Source: Oscillospiraceae bacterium (GTDB lineage: Bacteria; Bacillota; Clostridia; Oscillospirales; Oscillospiraceae). Taken from it: a stretch of DNA of 32,998 nucleotides. The notes beneath the pieces were generated by a model, which saw only the letters and a list, made by a program, of their open reading frames with translations, searched no databases and was not told where the DNA came from. Positions 15,875 through 23,355 of the stretch are shown one piece after another. Where the stretch lies: contig JAFTVM010000018.1 in assembly GCA_017465745.1 (NCBI GenBank), positions 1 to 32,998 of the forward strand, given 5' to 3'. The position numbers were made by a program, and so were the translations under genes. Numbering within the stretch: the first letter of the stretch is position 1; each line of letters begins with the position of its first letter.

Positions 15875-17182
15875 ATGATCAATGTTGATATTTCCAATGT
15901 CTGGGGCCAGATCTCCCTGCCGGGCCTGCTGGCGCTGGAGCATGAGATCTTCGATGCCCATATGGCCCTGACCGAAGGCAGCGGCGCGGGCAGCGATTAT
16001 CTGGGCTGGCTGGATCTGCCCGCCCGGGAGCCGACCCCGGAGATCTGGCGCATCAAGGAGGCTGCCGGCCGGATTCGTGCCGACAGCGATGTATGCGTGG
16101 TCGTCGGCATCGGCGGCAGCTATCTGGGTCCCCGGGCCGCCATCGAGCTGCTACAGGGCCCGGGCCGCAATATCGGCCGGGGCAAGGGCAATCCCCAGAT
16201 CTGGTTTGCAGGCAATTCCCTGTCCACCCGCCAGTGGAATGAGCTGTGCAGGCTTTTGGAGGGAAAGGATTTTTCTGTCATCGTCATCTCCAAATCCGGC
16301 ACCACCACGGAGCCTGCCATCGCGTTCCGGAGCTTGCGGTGGATGCTGGAGCGGCGCTACGGCACCGACGGCGCCAACAGCCGCATCTACGCCATCACTG
16401 ATCCCATCCGGGGCGCCCTGCGGCAGATGGCTGATGAGCATGGCTGGGCCAGTTTTTCAATTCCACCGGCCGTGGGCGGACGGTTTTCCGTGCTGACGGC
16501 GGTGGGCCTGCTGCCCATGGCTGTGGCAGGGATCGATATCATCGCCATGCTGGCCGGCGCCATGGAAGGCAAGGAGGCCTACGACCTGCGCTCCTTCGAG
16601 AATCCCGTATGGCTGTACGCGGCGCTGCGGAATCTGATGCTGCGAAACGGCAAGTCCATTGAAGTGCTCTGCGGCTGGGAGCCGGGTTTCCGGATGTTCG
16701 GCCTGTGGTGGCAGCAGCTCTTCGGCGAGTCCGAGGGCAAGGACGGCAGGGGCCTGTTCCCCGCCACCGCTGAATTCACCGCTGATCTGCACTCCCTGGG
16801 CCAGATGATCCAGCAGGGCCAGCGCAATCTCTTCGAGACCATGATCCGCTTCGATCCGCCTGAGCTGAAGCAGACCATCATGAGCGATATCCAGAATCTG
16901 GACGGGCTCAACTATCTGGCGGGGCAGACCCTGGATTTCGTGGATGAGCAGGCATTTCAGGGCACTGTGGCCGCCCATGTGGACGGCGGCGTGCCGGTGA
17001 TCACCATGGACTGCGGAGAGCTGACCGACCGGAAGGTGGGCGAGCTGTTCTACTTCATGGAGCTGGCCTGCGGCATCTCCGCCTACACCCTGGGGGTCAA
17101 TCCCTTCAACCAGCCCGGTGTTGAGATGTACAAGCGCAATATGTTCGCCCTGCTGGGCAAGCCCGGATACGAGCAGCAGTAA
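15875..17182 (+). CDS. pgi: Glucose-6-phosphate isomerase
   Basis: This 435-residue phosphoglucose isomerase interconverts glucose-6-P and fructose-6-P. It shows the SIS-fold motifs VVVGIGGSYLGPRAA, VISKSGTTTEPA and GRFSVLTAVGLLP, and the C-terminal signature NPFNQPGVEMYK with the active-site Lys. Length fits the short bacterial/Firmicutes form. The ATG at 15875 is chosen because the family begins about here. AAAGGA lies 12 bases upstream, a little far, and an in-frame GTG at 15854 is an alternative. It pairs head to head with glcK and has no close downstream partner. Confidence 0.94.
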   Translation: MINVDISNVWGQISLPGLLALEHEIFDAHMALTEGSGAGSDYLGWLDLPAREPTPEIWRIKEAAGRIRADSDVCVVVGIGGSYLGPRAAIELLQGPGRNIGRGKGNPQIWFAGNSLSTRQWNELCRLLEGKDFSVIVISKSGTTTEPAIAFRSLRWMLERRYGTDGANSRIYAITDPIRGALRQMADEHGWASFSIPPAVGGRFSVLTAVGLLPMAVAGIDIIAMLAGAMEGKEAYDLRSFENPVWLYAALRNLMLRNGKSIEVLCGWEPGFRMFGLWWQQLFGESEGKDGRGLFPATAEFTADLHSLGQMIQQGQRNLFETMIRFDPPELKQTIMSDIQNLDGLNYLAGQTLDFVDEQAFQGTVAAHVDGGVPVITMDCGELTDRKVGELFYFMELACGISAYTLGVNPFNQPGVEMYKRNMFALLGKPGYEQQ

Positions 17183-17202
17183 AATTTTTCACAAAATAGT
17201 AG

Positions 17203-17231
17203 TTGCAAAATCCAGCTTAAACTGATAGAAT
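17203..17231 (+). promoter_or_regulatory. Extended -10 promoter for the P-loop protein
   Basis: TTGCAA (17203-17208) is followed after 17 bases by TAGAAT (17226-17231), preceded by an extended TGA. It is 41 bases from the start codon. It lies in the short gap after pgi, making the next gene its own transcript. Confidence 0.65.
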
Positions 17232-17272
17232 GTCCATAAGCCAAATCTGGCATAGCAAAGGAGGAAATTCCG

Positions 17273-17692
17273 ATGATTCATATCATTATGGGCCTGAAGG
17301 GCTCCGGTAAGACTAAGAAGATGATCGAAGAGATGCACGAGGTCATGAAGACCGCCGCCGGTGACGTGGTTTGCATCGAGTTCGGCAAGACCCTGACCTA
17401 CGACGTCAACTATCGTGTCCGTCTGGTGGACGCGAAGGAATACGGTATCACCAACGTTGAGATGCTCAAGGGTTTCCTGAGCGGCCTGCATGCCGGCAAC
17501 TTCGACATCACCAATGTCTATGTTGACAATCTGTACAAGTCCATCGGCAAGCCCATCGGTGAGAACGTTGCCATGGTCGAGGAGTTCATCGCCTGGGCAG
17601 AGAACTTTGCCGAGGTCAACAACATGAACCTGACCTTCACCGTCTCCGACGATCCCGCCACCGCATCCCCTGTCCTGACCAAGTACCTGTAA
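17273..17692 (+). CDS. Small P-loop nucleotide-binding protein of unknown function
   Basis: This 139-residue soluble protein opens with a Walker A motif, MGLKGSGKTKK (GLKGSGKT at 7-14). A plausible Walker B-like NVYVDNLYK lies near residue 83-91. The short domain is alpha/beta, like a minimal P-loop NTPase, and lacks recognisable partner domains. I do not recognise a specific family function. It has a near-ideal AAAGGAGG site, a good extended -10 promoter, a strong terminator and a strongly biased, C-ending codon choice, all of which suggest a single-gene, highly expressed transcript. Adenylate-kinase-like activity is possible but the lid and NMP-binding signatures are not seen. Confidence 0.7.
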   Translation: MIHIIMGLKGSGKTKKMIEEMHEVMKTAAGDVVCIEFGKTLTYDVNYRVRLVDAKEYGITNVEMLKGFLSGLHAGNFDITNVYVDNLYKSIGKPIGENVAMVEEFIAWAENFAEVNNMNLTFTVSDDPATASPVLTKYL

Positions 17693-17707
17693 TTTGGCTG
17701 CCCCTAC

Positions 17708-17745
17708 ATAACGCCGCTGCGTATAGCAGCGGCGTTATTTTTTTG
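17708..17745 (+). terminator. Rho-independent terminator after the P-loop gene
   Basis: The arms ATAACGCCGCTGC and GCAGCGGCGTTAT (17708-17737) form a 13-bp stem followed by seven T residues. Confidence 0.9.
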
Positions 17746-17773
17746 TTGCATCCTGGCGGATTGGGTGTATAAT
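17746..17773 (+). promoter_or_regulatory. Promoter upstream of the MATE gene
   Basis: TTGCAT (17746-17751) is followed after 16 bases by a perfect TATAAT (17768-17773). The predicted transcript would begin near 17780 and carry the whole 107-bp repeat in its leader before the MATE start at 17927. Confidence 0.6.
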
Positions 17774-17795
17774 GAGATGATGAAGAATATGTGGA

Positions 17796-17902
17796 AAATT
17801 GTAGTTTATCCTTTCGATGAGAGATGTGTTGCGAACCAAGCATGTCATTGCCACGTCGGTACGTGACTGCGATGTTTGAAATACAACGATAAACTGCAAT
17901 TT
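17796..17902 (+). repeat. 107-bp palindromic element sharing ends with the 177-bp family
   Basis: The ends AAATTGTAGTTTATC and GATAAACTGCAATTT form a 15-bp terminal inverted repeat with one mismatch, the same termini as the 177-bp elements. The interior differs completely: it lacks the GGGACGGG hairpins and instead has an imperfect stem centred on CACGT-CGGT-ACGTG. It lies in the leader of the MATE gene. It carries no reading frame of note. Confidence 0.8.
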
Positions 17903-17926
17903 GCTGCCCCGATAAAGGAGAAAAAC

Positions 17927-19309
17927 ATGAGCGAAAGAATCCCTGAAAACAAAATGGGCGTCATGCCCGTTGGAAAGCTGCTGCTGAACATGGCGCTGCC
18001 CATGGTCATTTCCATGCTGGTGCAGGCGCTTTATAATGTGGTTGACAGCATTTACGTATCCCAGGTGTCGGAAAACGCCGTCACCGCCCTGAGCTTGGCC
18101 TTCCCCATCCAGAACATTCAGATCGGCGCCGCCGTGGGTATCGGCGTGGGCGTCAACGCCCTGCTGAGCAAGAGTCTGGGTGAAAAGAATCACGCCATGG
18201 CCAATTTCGCCGCCGGCAACGGTCTGCTGCTGGCGTGTGTTTGCACCGCGGCGATCATGATCTTCGGTATCTTCGGCGTCAGGCCCTACTATCTGATGCA
18301 GAATACCTCTGCCGCCACGGCTGAGGCGGGCATGGCCTATTCCGGCATCTGCTGCATCTTCACTCTGGGCGTGTTCCTGGAGATCCTCTTCGAGCGGCTC
18401 CTGCAGGCCACCGGCCGTACCTTCCACACTATGATCACCCAGGGCGTGGGCGCTGTGGCCAACATCGTGCTGGATCCTGTGTTCATCTTCGGCGTGGACA
18501 TGCTGGGCATCCCTGCCATGGGCGCCGCCGGCGCTGCCATCGCCACCGTCATCGGTCAGTGGATGGCCGCTGCCCTGGCGCTGATCTTCAACATCAAGTG
18601 TAATCCCGATGTGAAGCTGGGTCTGGAGTTTCTCCGCCCCCGGGCTGACGCCATCCGTCCCATCCTTACCGTTGGCGTGCCCTCCGCCATCATGAACGGC
18701 ATCGGCTCCATCACCAATTTCACCATGAATCAGATCCTGCTGGGCTTCCAGGCCGTGGGTGAGACTGCTTCCGGCGTCTTCGGCATCTATTTCAAGCTCC
18801 AGAGCTTCTTCTTCATGCCTCTGTTCGGCATGAACAACGCTGCCATCTCCATCGTGGCCTACAATTATGGCGCACGGAAGCCGGAGCGCATCATCCGCAC
18901 CCTGAAGATCGCCTACGGCGCCGCCCTGACGCTGATGATCTGCGGCACCCTGGCGTTCCAGCTGATCCCCGAGGTGCTGCTGGGTCTCTTTAATCCCAGC
19001 GACGCCTTCCTGGAGATCGGCTGCGCTGCCCTGCGGAACATCAGCTGGCATTTCCCGGTGGCGGCTTTCTCCATCATCATGATCTCCAGCTTCCAGGCGC
19101 TGGGCAACGGTATCTACTCCACCGTGGTGAGCCTGTGCCGCCAGCTCATCGCCCTGCTGCCTGCTGCCTACCTGCTGAGTCTCAGCGGTGTCGTGAACCG
19201 GGTGTGGTGGGCCTTCTGCGTCGCTGAAGCCGTCAGTGCTCTGGTGTGCGCCCTGTTCTTCCTGCGGATCTATAGGCGGAAGATCAAGCCCCTGTTTGCG
19301 GAAAAATAA
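17927..19309 (+). CDS. MATE family efflux transporter
   Basis: This 460-residue polytopic transporter has about 12 membrane segments in two related halves, typical of cation-coupled MATE multidrug exporters. The family opening is MALPMVISMLVQALYNVVDSIYV, followed by the AVTALSLAFPIQ segment and GIGVGVNALLSKSLGEKN; the second half includes GVPSAIMNGIGSITNF and FFFMPLFGMNNAAISIVAYNYGA. The start at 17927 is preferred to an ATG inside the repeat because AAAGGAG is seven bases upstream. The substrate cannot be read from sequence. A convergent MarR gene next door is a candidate regulator, although no copy of its likely operator is seen here. Confidence 0.9.
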   Translation: MSERIPENKMGVMPVGKLLLNMALPMVISMLVQALYNVVDSIYVSQVSENAVTALSLAFPIQNIQIGAAVGIGVGVNALLSKSLGEKNHAMANFAAGNGLLLACVCTAAIMIFGIFGVRPYYLMQNTSAATAEAGMAYSGICCIFTLGVFLEILFERLLQATGRTFHTMITQGVGAVANIVLDPVFIFGVDMLGIPAMGAAGAAIATVIGQWMAAALALIFNIKCNPDVKLGLEFLRPRADAIRPILTVGVPSAIMNGIGSITNFTMNQILLGFQAVGETASGVFGIYFKLQSFFFMPLFGMNNAAISIVAYNYGARKPERIIRTLKIAYGAALTLMICGTLAFQLIPEVLLGLFNPSDAFLEIGCAALRNISWHFPVAAFSIIMISSFQALGNGIYSTVVSLCRQLIALLPAAYLLSLSGVVNRVWWAFCVAEAVSALVCALFFLRIYRRKIKPLFAEK

Positions 19310-19314
19310 CGCAG

Positions 19315-19350
19315 AAGCGCCCGAACCGTGAAGGTTCGGGCGCTGTTTTT
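19315..19350. terminator. Bidirectional terminator between MATE and MarR genes
   Basis: The arms AGCGCCCGAACC and GGTTCGGGCGCT surround a short GTGAA loop and are followed by GTTTTT. The MarR stop codon at 19349 touches the right side, so the structure serves both convergent genes. Confidence 0.9.
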
Positions 19351-19777
19351 ATCTTCCGTCCATGTATTCACTGGCGCGGGCTTTCATTTTAGCCAGCAAT
19401 CCTGCCAGCTGCTCCAGCTCCGCTTCCGTCAGGTCGCCGGTGATGCAGTTCTCCCAGCGCTTCAGGAGGCCGGAGATCTGCGGCAGCAGATCCAGGGTCT
19501 TCTGGGTGGGGTGCAGCTCCATGATGCGCTTGTCGGTGGCGGAGGGAATGCGGGTGACGAAGCCCTTTTCCTCCAGAATGGCAGCCTGGCGGGCCACATT
19601 GCTCTTGTTGATGCAGATGCGCTTGGCCAGCTTGTCCTGGGAGATGCCCGGGTGGGCACAGATCTCCGTCAGATAACTGGCGTGGCAGCCCTTCAGCTCC
19701 ACAGGCTCCAGCTCGTCGGTACGGTACTGGGCCCCGCAGCGGGCGATCTCGGTGATATCTCGGATGATCTGGGACAT
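19349..19777 (-). CDS. MarR family transcriptional regulator
   Basis: This 142-residue winged helix-turn-helix regulator has the recognition-helix region ISQDKLAKRICINKSNVARQ (about 45-64), the wing GFVTRIPSATDKRIMELHPT with the family Asp-Lys-Arg, and C-terminal helices for dimerisation. MarR proteins usually bind short palindromes as dimers and release on ligand binding. The start at 19777 is preceded by AAAGGAGG and matches family length; the longer upstream frame has no family similarity. A palindrome overlapping its own -10 suggests autoregulation. The convergent MATE pump is a plausible target. Confidence 0.9.
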   Translation of the reverse strand: MSQIIRDITEIARCGAQYRTDELEPVELKGCHASYLTEICAHPGISQDKLAKRICINKSNVARQAAILEEKGFVTRIPSATDKRIMELHPTQKTLDLLPQISGLLKRWENCITGDLTEAELEQLAGLLAKMKARASEYMDGR

Positions 19778-19800
19778 GGGGGGCCTCCTTTGAAAAATAT

Positions 19801-19835
19801 ACAAGTATTTTAGCATAAAATATTCGTCTTGTAAA
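19801..19835 (-). promoter_or_regulatory. MarR-gene promoter with overlapping palindromic operator
   Basis: On the minus strand TTTACA (19835-19830) is followed after 17 bases by TAAAAT (19812-19807), with an extended TGC. The palindrome TATTTTA-GCA-TAAAATA (19806-19822) covers the -10, and the outer arms ACAAG (19801-19805) and CTTGT (19828-19832) extend the symmetry. This is the expected geometry for a self-repressing MarR operator. Confidence 0.65.
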
Positions 19836-19859
19836 GTGTTTTCCCATTTGCAGGTGGGG

Positions 19860-19888
19860 TTGCGGAATATGGAGAAATATGGTAAAAT
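19860..19888 (+). promoter_or_regulatory. Extended -10 promoter for the lipoprotein peptidase
   Basis: TTGCGG (19860-19865) is followed after 17 bases by TAAAAT (19883-19888), preceded by an extended TGG. The GTG start is 24 bases downstream. Confidence 0.6.
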
Positions 19889-19911
19889 TACGGAAAAGGA
19901 GGGGATTGGCC

Positions 19912-21531
19912 GTGAAAAATCTTCGGATTCGCCTGATTGCCCTGGTCGTGGCCCTGGCGGTGCTGCTGACGGGCTGTTATGATATGGGCGATTACATGCG
20001 GCTGCTGCGCACCTACCTGACGGGAACGGTACCAGTGGTGGCATTTGACGACATGGAATACCACCGTCCGGATGTGGACGCTTTCCTGGAATATCAGACC
20101 GCCTGTGCGGAGCTGGCGCAGGACGGGGAGGATTTTGAGGCACTGGAGGAGAATGTCTGGCTGCTCTATGAAAGCTACTATGATTTCTACACCATGCACG
20201 CCCTGGCGGATATCCACTACTGTCAGGATATGGCGGATCTCTACTGGGAGGAAGAATACGCCTGGTGCATGGAGGCCGCCGCCGATGTGGACGCGGGTAT
20301 GGATCAGCTGTTCTATGTGCTGGCGGAATCGGAATTCCGGGAGGCTCTGGAGCGGGAGGACCTCTTCGGCGAAGGCTTTTTCGACGCCTACATGGGCGAG
20401 AGCGTCTGGGATGAGACCTTCACCCAGCTGATGGAAGAGGAAGCCGTTCTGGTGGGCGCCTACTATGACCTGACGGAAAATCTCATGGAGACGGAATACG
20501 GCTCCATGGAATATGCCGCCGCCGCCATGGAGCTGGCCAACCTCTATGCCCGGCTCATCGCCCTGCGGCAGGAGCAGGCGCTCCACTCCGGCTATGCCAA
20601 TTTCCACAACTTCGCCTATGAATTCTACTACGGCCGGGACTATACCCCGGAGCAGGAGGCCGTTTATCTGGCGGCGATCCGGGACGAGCTGGTGCCCCTG
20701 TACCGGAGGGTCTGCACCAACGGCGTCGTCGGCATCGACTACGGCGAGGTGACGGAGGAAGATACCTTTGCCTATGTCCAGGAGGCTGCCCGGAACATGG
20801 GCGGCAGGGTGGAGGAAGCCTTCAACGTGATGAAGCGGGGAAAGCTTTACGACATCAGTTACAGCCAGAACAAGTATCCGTCCTCCTTCGAGGTGTTCCT
20901 GCTGAATTATTACGAGCCTTTCATCTTTATGTGCCCCACCATGACCAGCTACGACAAGCTGGCCTTCGCCCACGAATTCGGCCATTTCTGCAACGATCAC
21001 GCCTCCTGGGGCAGCATGCTCAGCACCGACGGCGCGGAGGTCTACAGCCAGGGCATGGAATACCTGAGTTTGCAGTATGTGGAGGACACCGGGGGCCTGG
21101 CCCGGCTGAAGATGATGGACAGCCTGTGTACCTACGTGGAACAGGCGGCCTACGCGGCCTTTGAGCATGAGGCCTACAATCTCTACGGTGATGAGCTGAC
21201 GGGGGCCAATCTGATCACCCTCTTTGAAGAAGTGACCAGCGAGTATGGTTTCGATCTGTGGGAAAGCGACGGCACGGATTTTGTGACGGTGCCCCATTTC
21301 TTCACCAATCCCATGTATGTGTTCAGCTACGTGGTCAGCAATGACGCCGCCATGCAGCTGTACCAGATGGAGCTGGCGGAGTCCGGCGCGGGTCTGGCGG
21401 TCTACGAGGGAAATATGGATTCGGCGGAATACGGCTTCCTGGCGTTCCTGGCTTCGGCGGGGCTGGAAAGTCCCTTCGACGAGGGCCGTCTGGAAATGGT
21501 GCGGGAGACCTTTGAAGGGATATTGGAATAA
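19912..21531 (+). CDS. Lipoprotein M3-like zinc oligopeptidase
   Basis: This 539-residue predicted lipoprotein has a signal peptide, KNLRIRLIALVVALAV, then lipobox LTGC with Cys22. It therefore acts outside the membrane. The peptidase signature AHEFGHF (HEFGH 354-358) is present, with a candidate third zinc ligand Glu383 about 25 residues further, as in M3 oligoendopeptidases. The acidic, helix-rich body and the region around YPSSFEVFLLNYYEP also fit an M3-like fold. GTG at 19912 is chosen because AAAGGAGGGG is correctly spaced and the signal peptide starts there; an ATG at 19879 lies inside the promoter. It is a single gene between its promoter and a terminator. The role is probably peptide turnover at the cell surface. 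Confidence 0.82.
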   Translation: MKNLRIRLIALVVALAVLLTGCYDMGDYMRLLRTYLTGTVPVVAFDDMEYHRPDVDAFLEYQTACAELAQDGEDFEALEENVWLLYESYYDFYTMHALADIHYCQDMADLYWEEEYAWCMEAAADVDAGMDQLFYVLAESEFREALEREDLFGEGFFDAYMGESVWDETFTQLMEEEAVLVGAYYDLTENLMETEYGSMEYAAAAMELANLYARLIALRQEQALHSGYANFHNFAYEFYYGRDYTPEQEAVYLAAIRDELVPLYRRVCTNGVVGIDYGEVTEEDTFAYVQEAARNMGGRVEEAFNVMKRGKLYDISYSQNKYPSSFEVFLLNYYEPFIFMCPTMTSYDKLAFAHEFGHFCNDHASWGSMLSTDGAEVYSQGMEYLSLQYVEDTGGLARLKMMDSLCTYVEQAAYAAFEHEAYNLYGDELTGANLITLFEEVTSEYGFDLWESDGTDFVTVPHFFTNPMYVFSYVVSNDAAMQLYQMELAESGAGLAVYEGNMDSAEYGFLAFLASAGLESPFDEGRLEMVRETFEGILE

Positions 21532-21533
21532 TG

Positions 21534-21568
21534 AAATGAGCGTTTCCGGATGGAAACGCTCATTTTTT
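21534..21568 (+). terminator. Rho-independent terminator after the lipoprotein gene
   Basis: The arms AATGAGCGTTTCC and GGAAACGCTCATT form a 13-bp stem with a four-base loop followed by a run of T residues. It starts just after the stop codon. Confidence 0.92.
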
Positions 21569-21616
21569 GTATATTCTCCGCTGCCCGGGGCATGATAAGT
21601 GCCGGAGGGATGAAAA

Positions 21617-21715
21617 ATGCGGGAAGAAGAAAAGAAGCCCAGCCCCTGGGAGGCGGGGGATCCCAAACTGCCGGTGGTAAAATCCGGGCATTTTGAGAAT
21701 AAAAGGGCATATTGA
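21617..21715 (+). CDS. Possible 32-residue charged protein
   Basis: A short frame starts MREEEKKPSPWEAGDPKL and ends with ENKRAY, giving 32 charged, proline-containing residues with no membrane segment. GGAGGG lies about seven bases before the ATG, which is the main support. An overlapping frame from the ATG at 21611 reads a Gly-rich sequence and is less plausible. No promoter is clear after the preceding terminator. I do not recognise it; it could be chance. Confidence 0.35.
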   Translation: MREEEKKPSPWEAGDPKLPVVKSGHFENKRAY

Positions 21716-21749
21716 AAACAAACAGCGCTGACGGAACCGTCAGCGCTGT
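21714..21749 (-). terminator. Terminator of the zinc-ribbon gene
   Basis: The arms ACAGCGCTGACGG and CCGTCAGCGCTGT (21722-21749) form a 13-bp stem around AA. On the minus strand the stem is followed by TTGTTTTC, giving a U-rich tail after the zinc-ribbon gene. Confidence 0.85.
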
Positions 21750-21767
21750 ATTGCTTGTAAAGACAAA

Positions 21768-22046
21768 TTAGCCGTTGGCCTTCATCTGAGCGAAGCACTC
21801 GCTGCAGAAGACGGGACGGTCGGACTTGGGCTGGAAGGGAACCTTAGCCTCGCCGCCGCAGCGTGCGCAGGTAGCGGTGAAGAACTCACGGGGGCCGCGG
21901 GTAGCGTTCTTGCGGGCGTCACGGCAGGTCTTGCAGCGCTGGGGCTCGTTCTGGAAGCCGCGCTCTGCGTAGAAAGCCTGCTCACCGGCGGTGAACACGA
22001 ACTCATTGCCGCACTCTTTGCAAGTCAAAGTCTTATCTTCGTACAT
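21768..22046 (-). CDS. Small zinc-ribbon protein with four CxxC pairs
   Basis: This 92-residue protein has Cys pairs at 9/12 (CKEC), 38/41 (CKTC), 60/63 (CARC) and 81/84 (CSEC), predicting two zinc ribbons, one of the zf-trcl/CxxC-x17-CxxC type widespread in Clostridia. Between them lie FYAERGFQNEPQRCKTCRDARK and a basic stretch, suggesting nucleic-acid or ribosome contact. No enzymatic motif is seen. ATG at 22046 is preferred to one 14 codons earlier because the Cys pattern begins at residue 9 and AGAGGT precedes it. It has a perfect-consensus promoter, a leader of about 95 bases and strongly biased codons, so high expression is likely. The function is unknown. Confidence 0.85.
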   Translation of the reverse strand: MYEDKTLTCKECGNEFVFTAGEQAFYAERGFQNEPQRCKTCRDARKNATRGPREFFTATCARCGGEAKVPFQPKSDRPVFCSECFAQMKANG

Positions 22047-22147
22047 GGAAATTACCTCTCTTCGGTGTTTTTGCCCCGTGAAAACCAATCAAATGCTGGA
22101 AATAACGCGGAGTCGGAATTATTTAGCGGAACTCCGCCATACAACGG

Positions 22148-22176
22148 ATTATACACAAATGGGCGGGAATTGTCAA
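22148..22176 (-). promoter_or_regulatory. Perfect-consensus sigma-A promoter
   Basis: On the minus strand TTGACA (22176-22171) and TATAAT (22153-22148) are exactly 17 bases apart, a 12/12 match. It drives the zinc-ribbon gene and predicts a 5' leader of roughly 95 bases (about 22141 to 22047). Confidence 0.85.
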
Positions 22177-22232
22177 TCCTGAATCGTTCATTTTGCTGAT
22201 AAAATTTACGAAATTGTGAACAAAATGTGCCA

Positions 22233-23270
22233 TCAAATGGAAAAACTGGTCTGTCCCTCCATGGGGATATGCAGGTGCTCATAGGCCAGGGGCGTGACGC
22301 AGCGGCCCCGTGGGGTGCGGGTCAGGAAGCCCAGCTGCATGAGATAAGGCTCGTATACGTCCTCCAATGTGACGGCTTCCTCGCCGATGGTGGCGGCGAG
22401 AGTTTCCAGGCCGACTGGGCCGCCGCCGTAGTTGCGGATGATGGCGGTGAGCATCCGGCGGTCGATGACATCCAGACCCAGGTGGTCCACCTCCAGGCGG
22501 CTCAGGGCCAGATCGGCGGCCTCCTTGGTGATGGTGCCGTCGGCCAGGACCATGGCGAAGTCCCGGACCCGGCGCAGGAACCGGTTGGCGATACGGGGGG
22601 TGCCCCGGCTGCGGGAGGCGATCTCCATGGCACCCTGGGGGTCGATGTCCATGCCCAGAATGGTTGCCGAGCGGGTGACGATCTTCGCCAGCTCCTCGGG
22701 GGTGTACAGCTCCAGCCGCAGGGAAACGCCGAAGCGGTCACGCAGAGGGGCGGAGAGCTGGCCGGCCCGGGTGGTGGCGCCCACCAGGGTGAACTTGGGC
22801 AGATCCAGGCGGATGGAATTGGCGCTGGGGCCCTTGCCCACGATGATATCGATGGCGAAGTCCTCCATGGCCGGGTAGAGAATTTCTTCCACCACCCGGT
22901 TCAGGCGGTGGATCTCGTCGATGAACAGGATGTCGCCGGGGTTCAGATTGGTCAGCAATGCCGCCAGGTCGCCGGGCTTTTCGATGGCAGGGCCGGAGGT
23001 GATCCGGATGCCTGCCCCCATCTCATTGGCGATGACGCCCGCCAGGGTGGTCTTGCCGAGACCCGGAGGGCCGTAGAGCAGGGTGTGGTCCAGGGGCTCA
23101 TTGCGCCGCCGGGCAGCTTCGATGTAAACGGACAGATTTCCCTTGGCCTTCTCCTGGCCGGTGTAGTCAGAGAGCAGCTTGGGACGCAGGCCGATCTCAC
23201 CGGCGTCCTGAGGGGCAAAGGTGGGGGAAATAATGGGGGTATCTAAATCTTGAGAGAATTCCAAACTCAT
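22233..23270 (-). CDS. ruvB: Holliday junction branch migration helicase RuvB
   Basis: This 345-residue AAA+ motor of the RuvAB complex drives Holliday junction branch migration. Walker [10 protein letters not shown] is at 67-75, Walker B LFIDEIH at 115-121, with sensor-type [18 protein letters not shown] and the C-terminal winged helix ([23 protein letters not shown]). The opening [20 protein letters not shown] is characteristic. GGAGTC precedes the ATG. It follows ruvA after an 85-base gap holding a short palindromic repeat, in the usual ruvC-ruvA-ruvB order. Confidence 0.97.
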   Translation of the reverse strand: MSLEFSQDLDTPIISPTFAPQDAGEIGLRPKLLSDYTGQEKAKGNLSVYIEAARRRNEPLDHTLLYGPPGLGKTTLAGVIANEMGAGIRITSGPAIEKPGDLAALLTNLNPGDILFIDEIHRLNRVVEEILYPAMEDFAIDIIVGKGPSANSIRLDLPKFTLVGATTRAGQLSAPLRDRFGVSLRLELYTPEELAKIVTRSATILGMDIDPQGAMEIASRSRGTPRIANRFLRRVRDFAMVLADGTITKEAADLALSRLEVDHLGLDVIDRRMLTAIIRNYGGGPVGLETLAATIGEEAVTLEDVYEPYLMQLGFLTRTPRGRCVTPLAYEHLHIPMEGQTSFSI

Positions 23271-23288
23271 AAACAGACTCCTAAATGT

Positions 23289-23346
23289 GAAATGCAGAAT
23301 TCATAATGCAGAATGCTGAATTGTGGGATGGTTATCATTCAGCATT
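23289..23346. repeat. Short AT-rich palindromic repeat (family B, copy 2)
   Basis: The arms AATGCTGAAT (23312-23321) and ATTCAGCATT (23337-23346) are the same as at 7734-7767 but inverted, with flanking AATGCAGAATTCATAATGC sequence also related. It occupies the gap between ruvA and ruvB. Confidence 0.75.
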
Positions 23347-23355
23347 CAGCATGAT

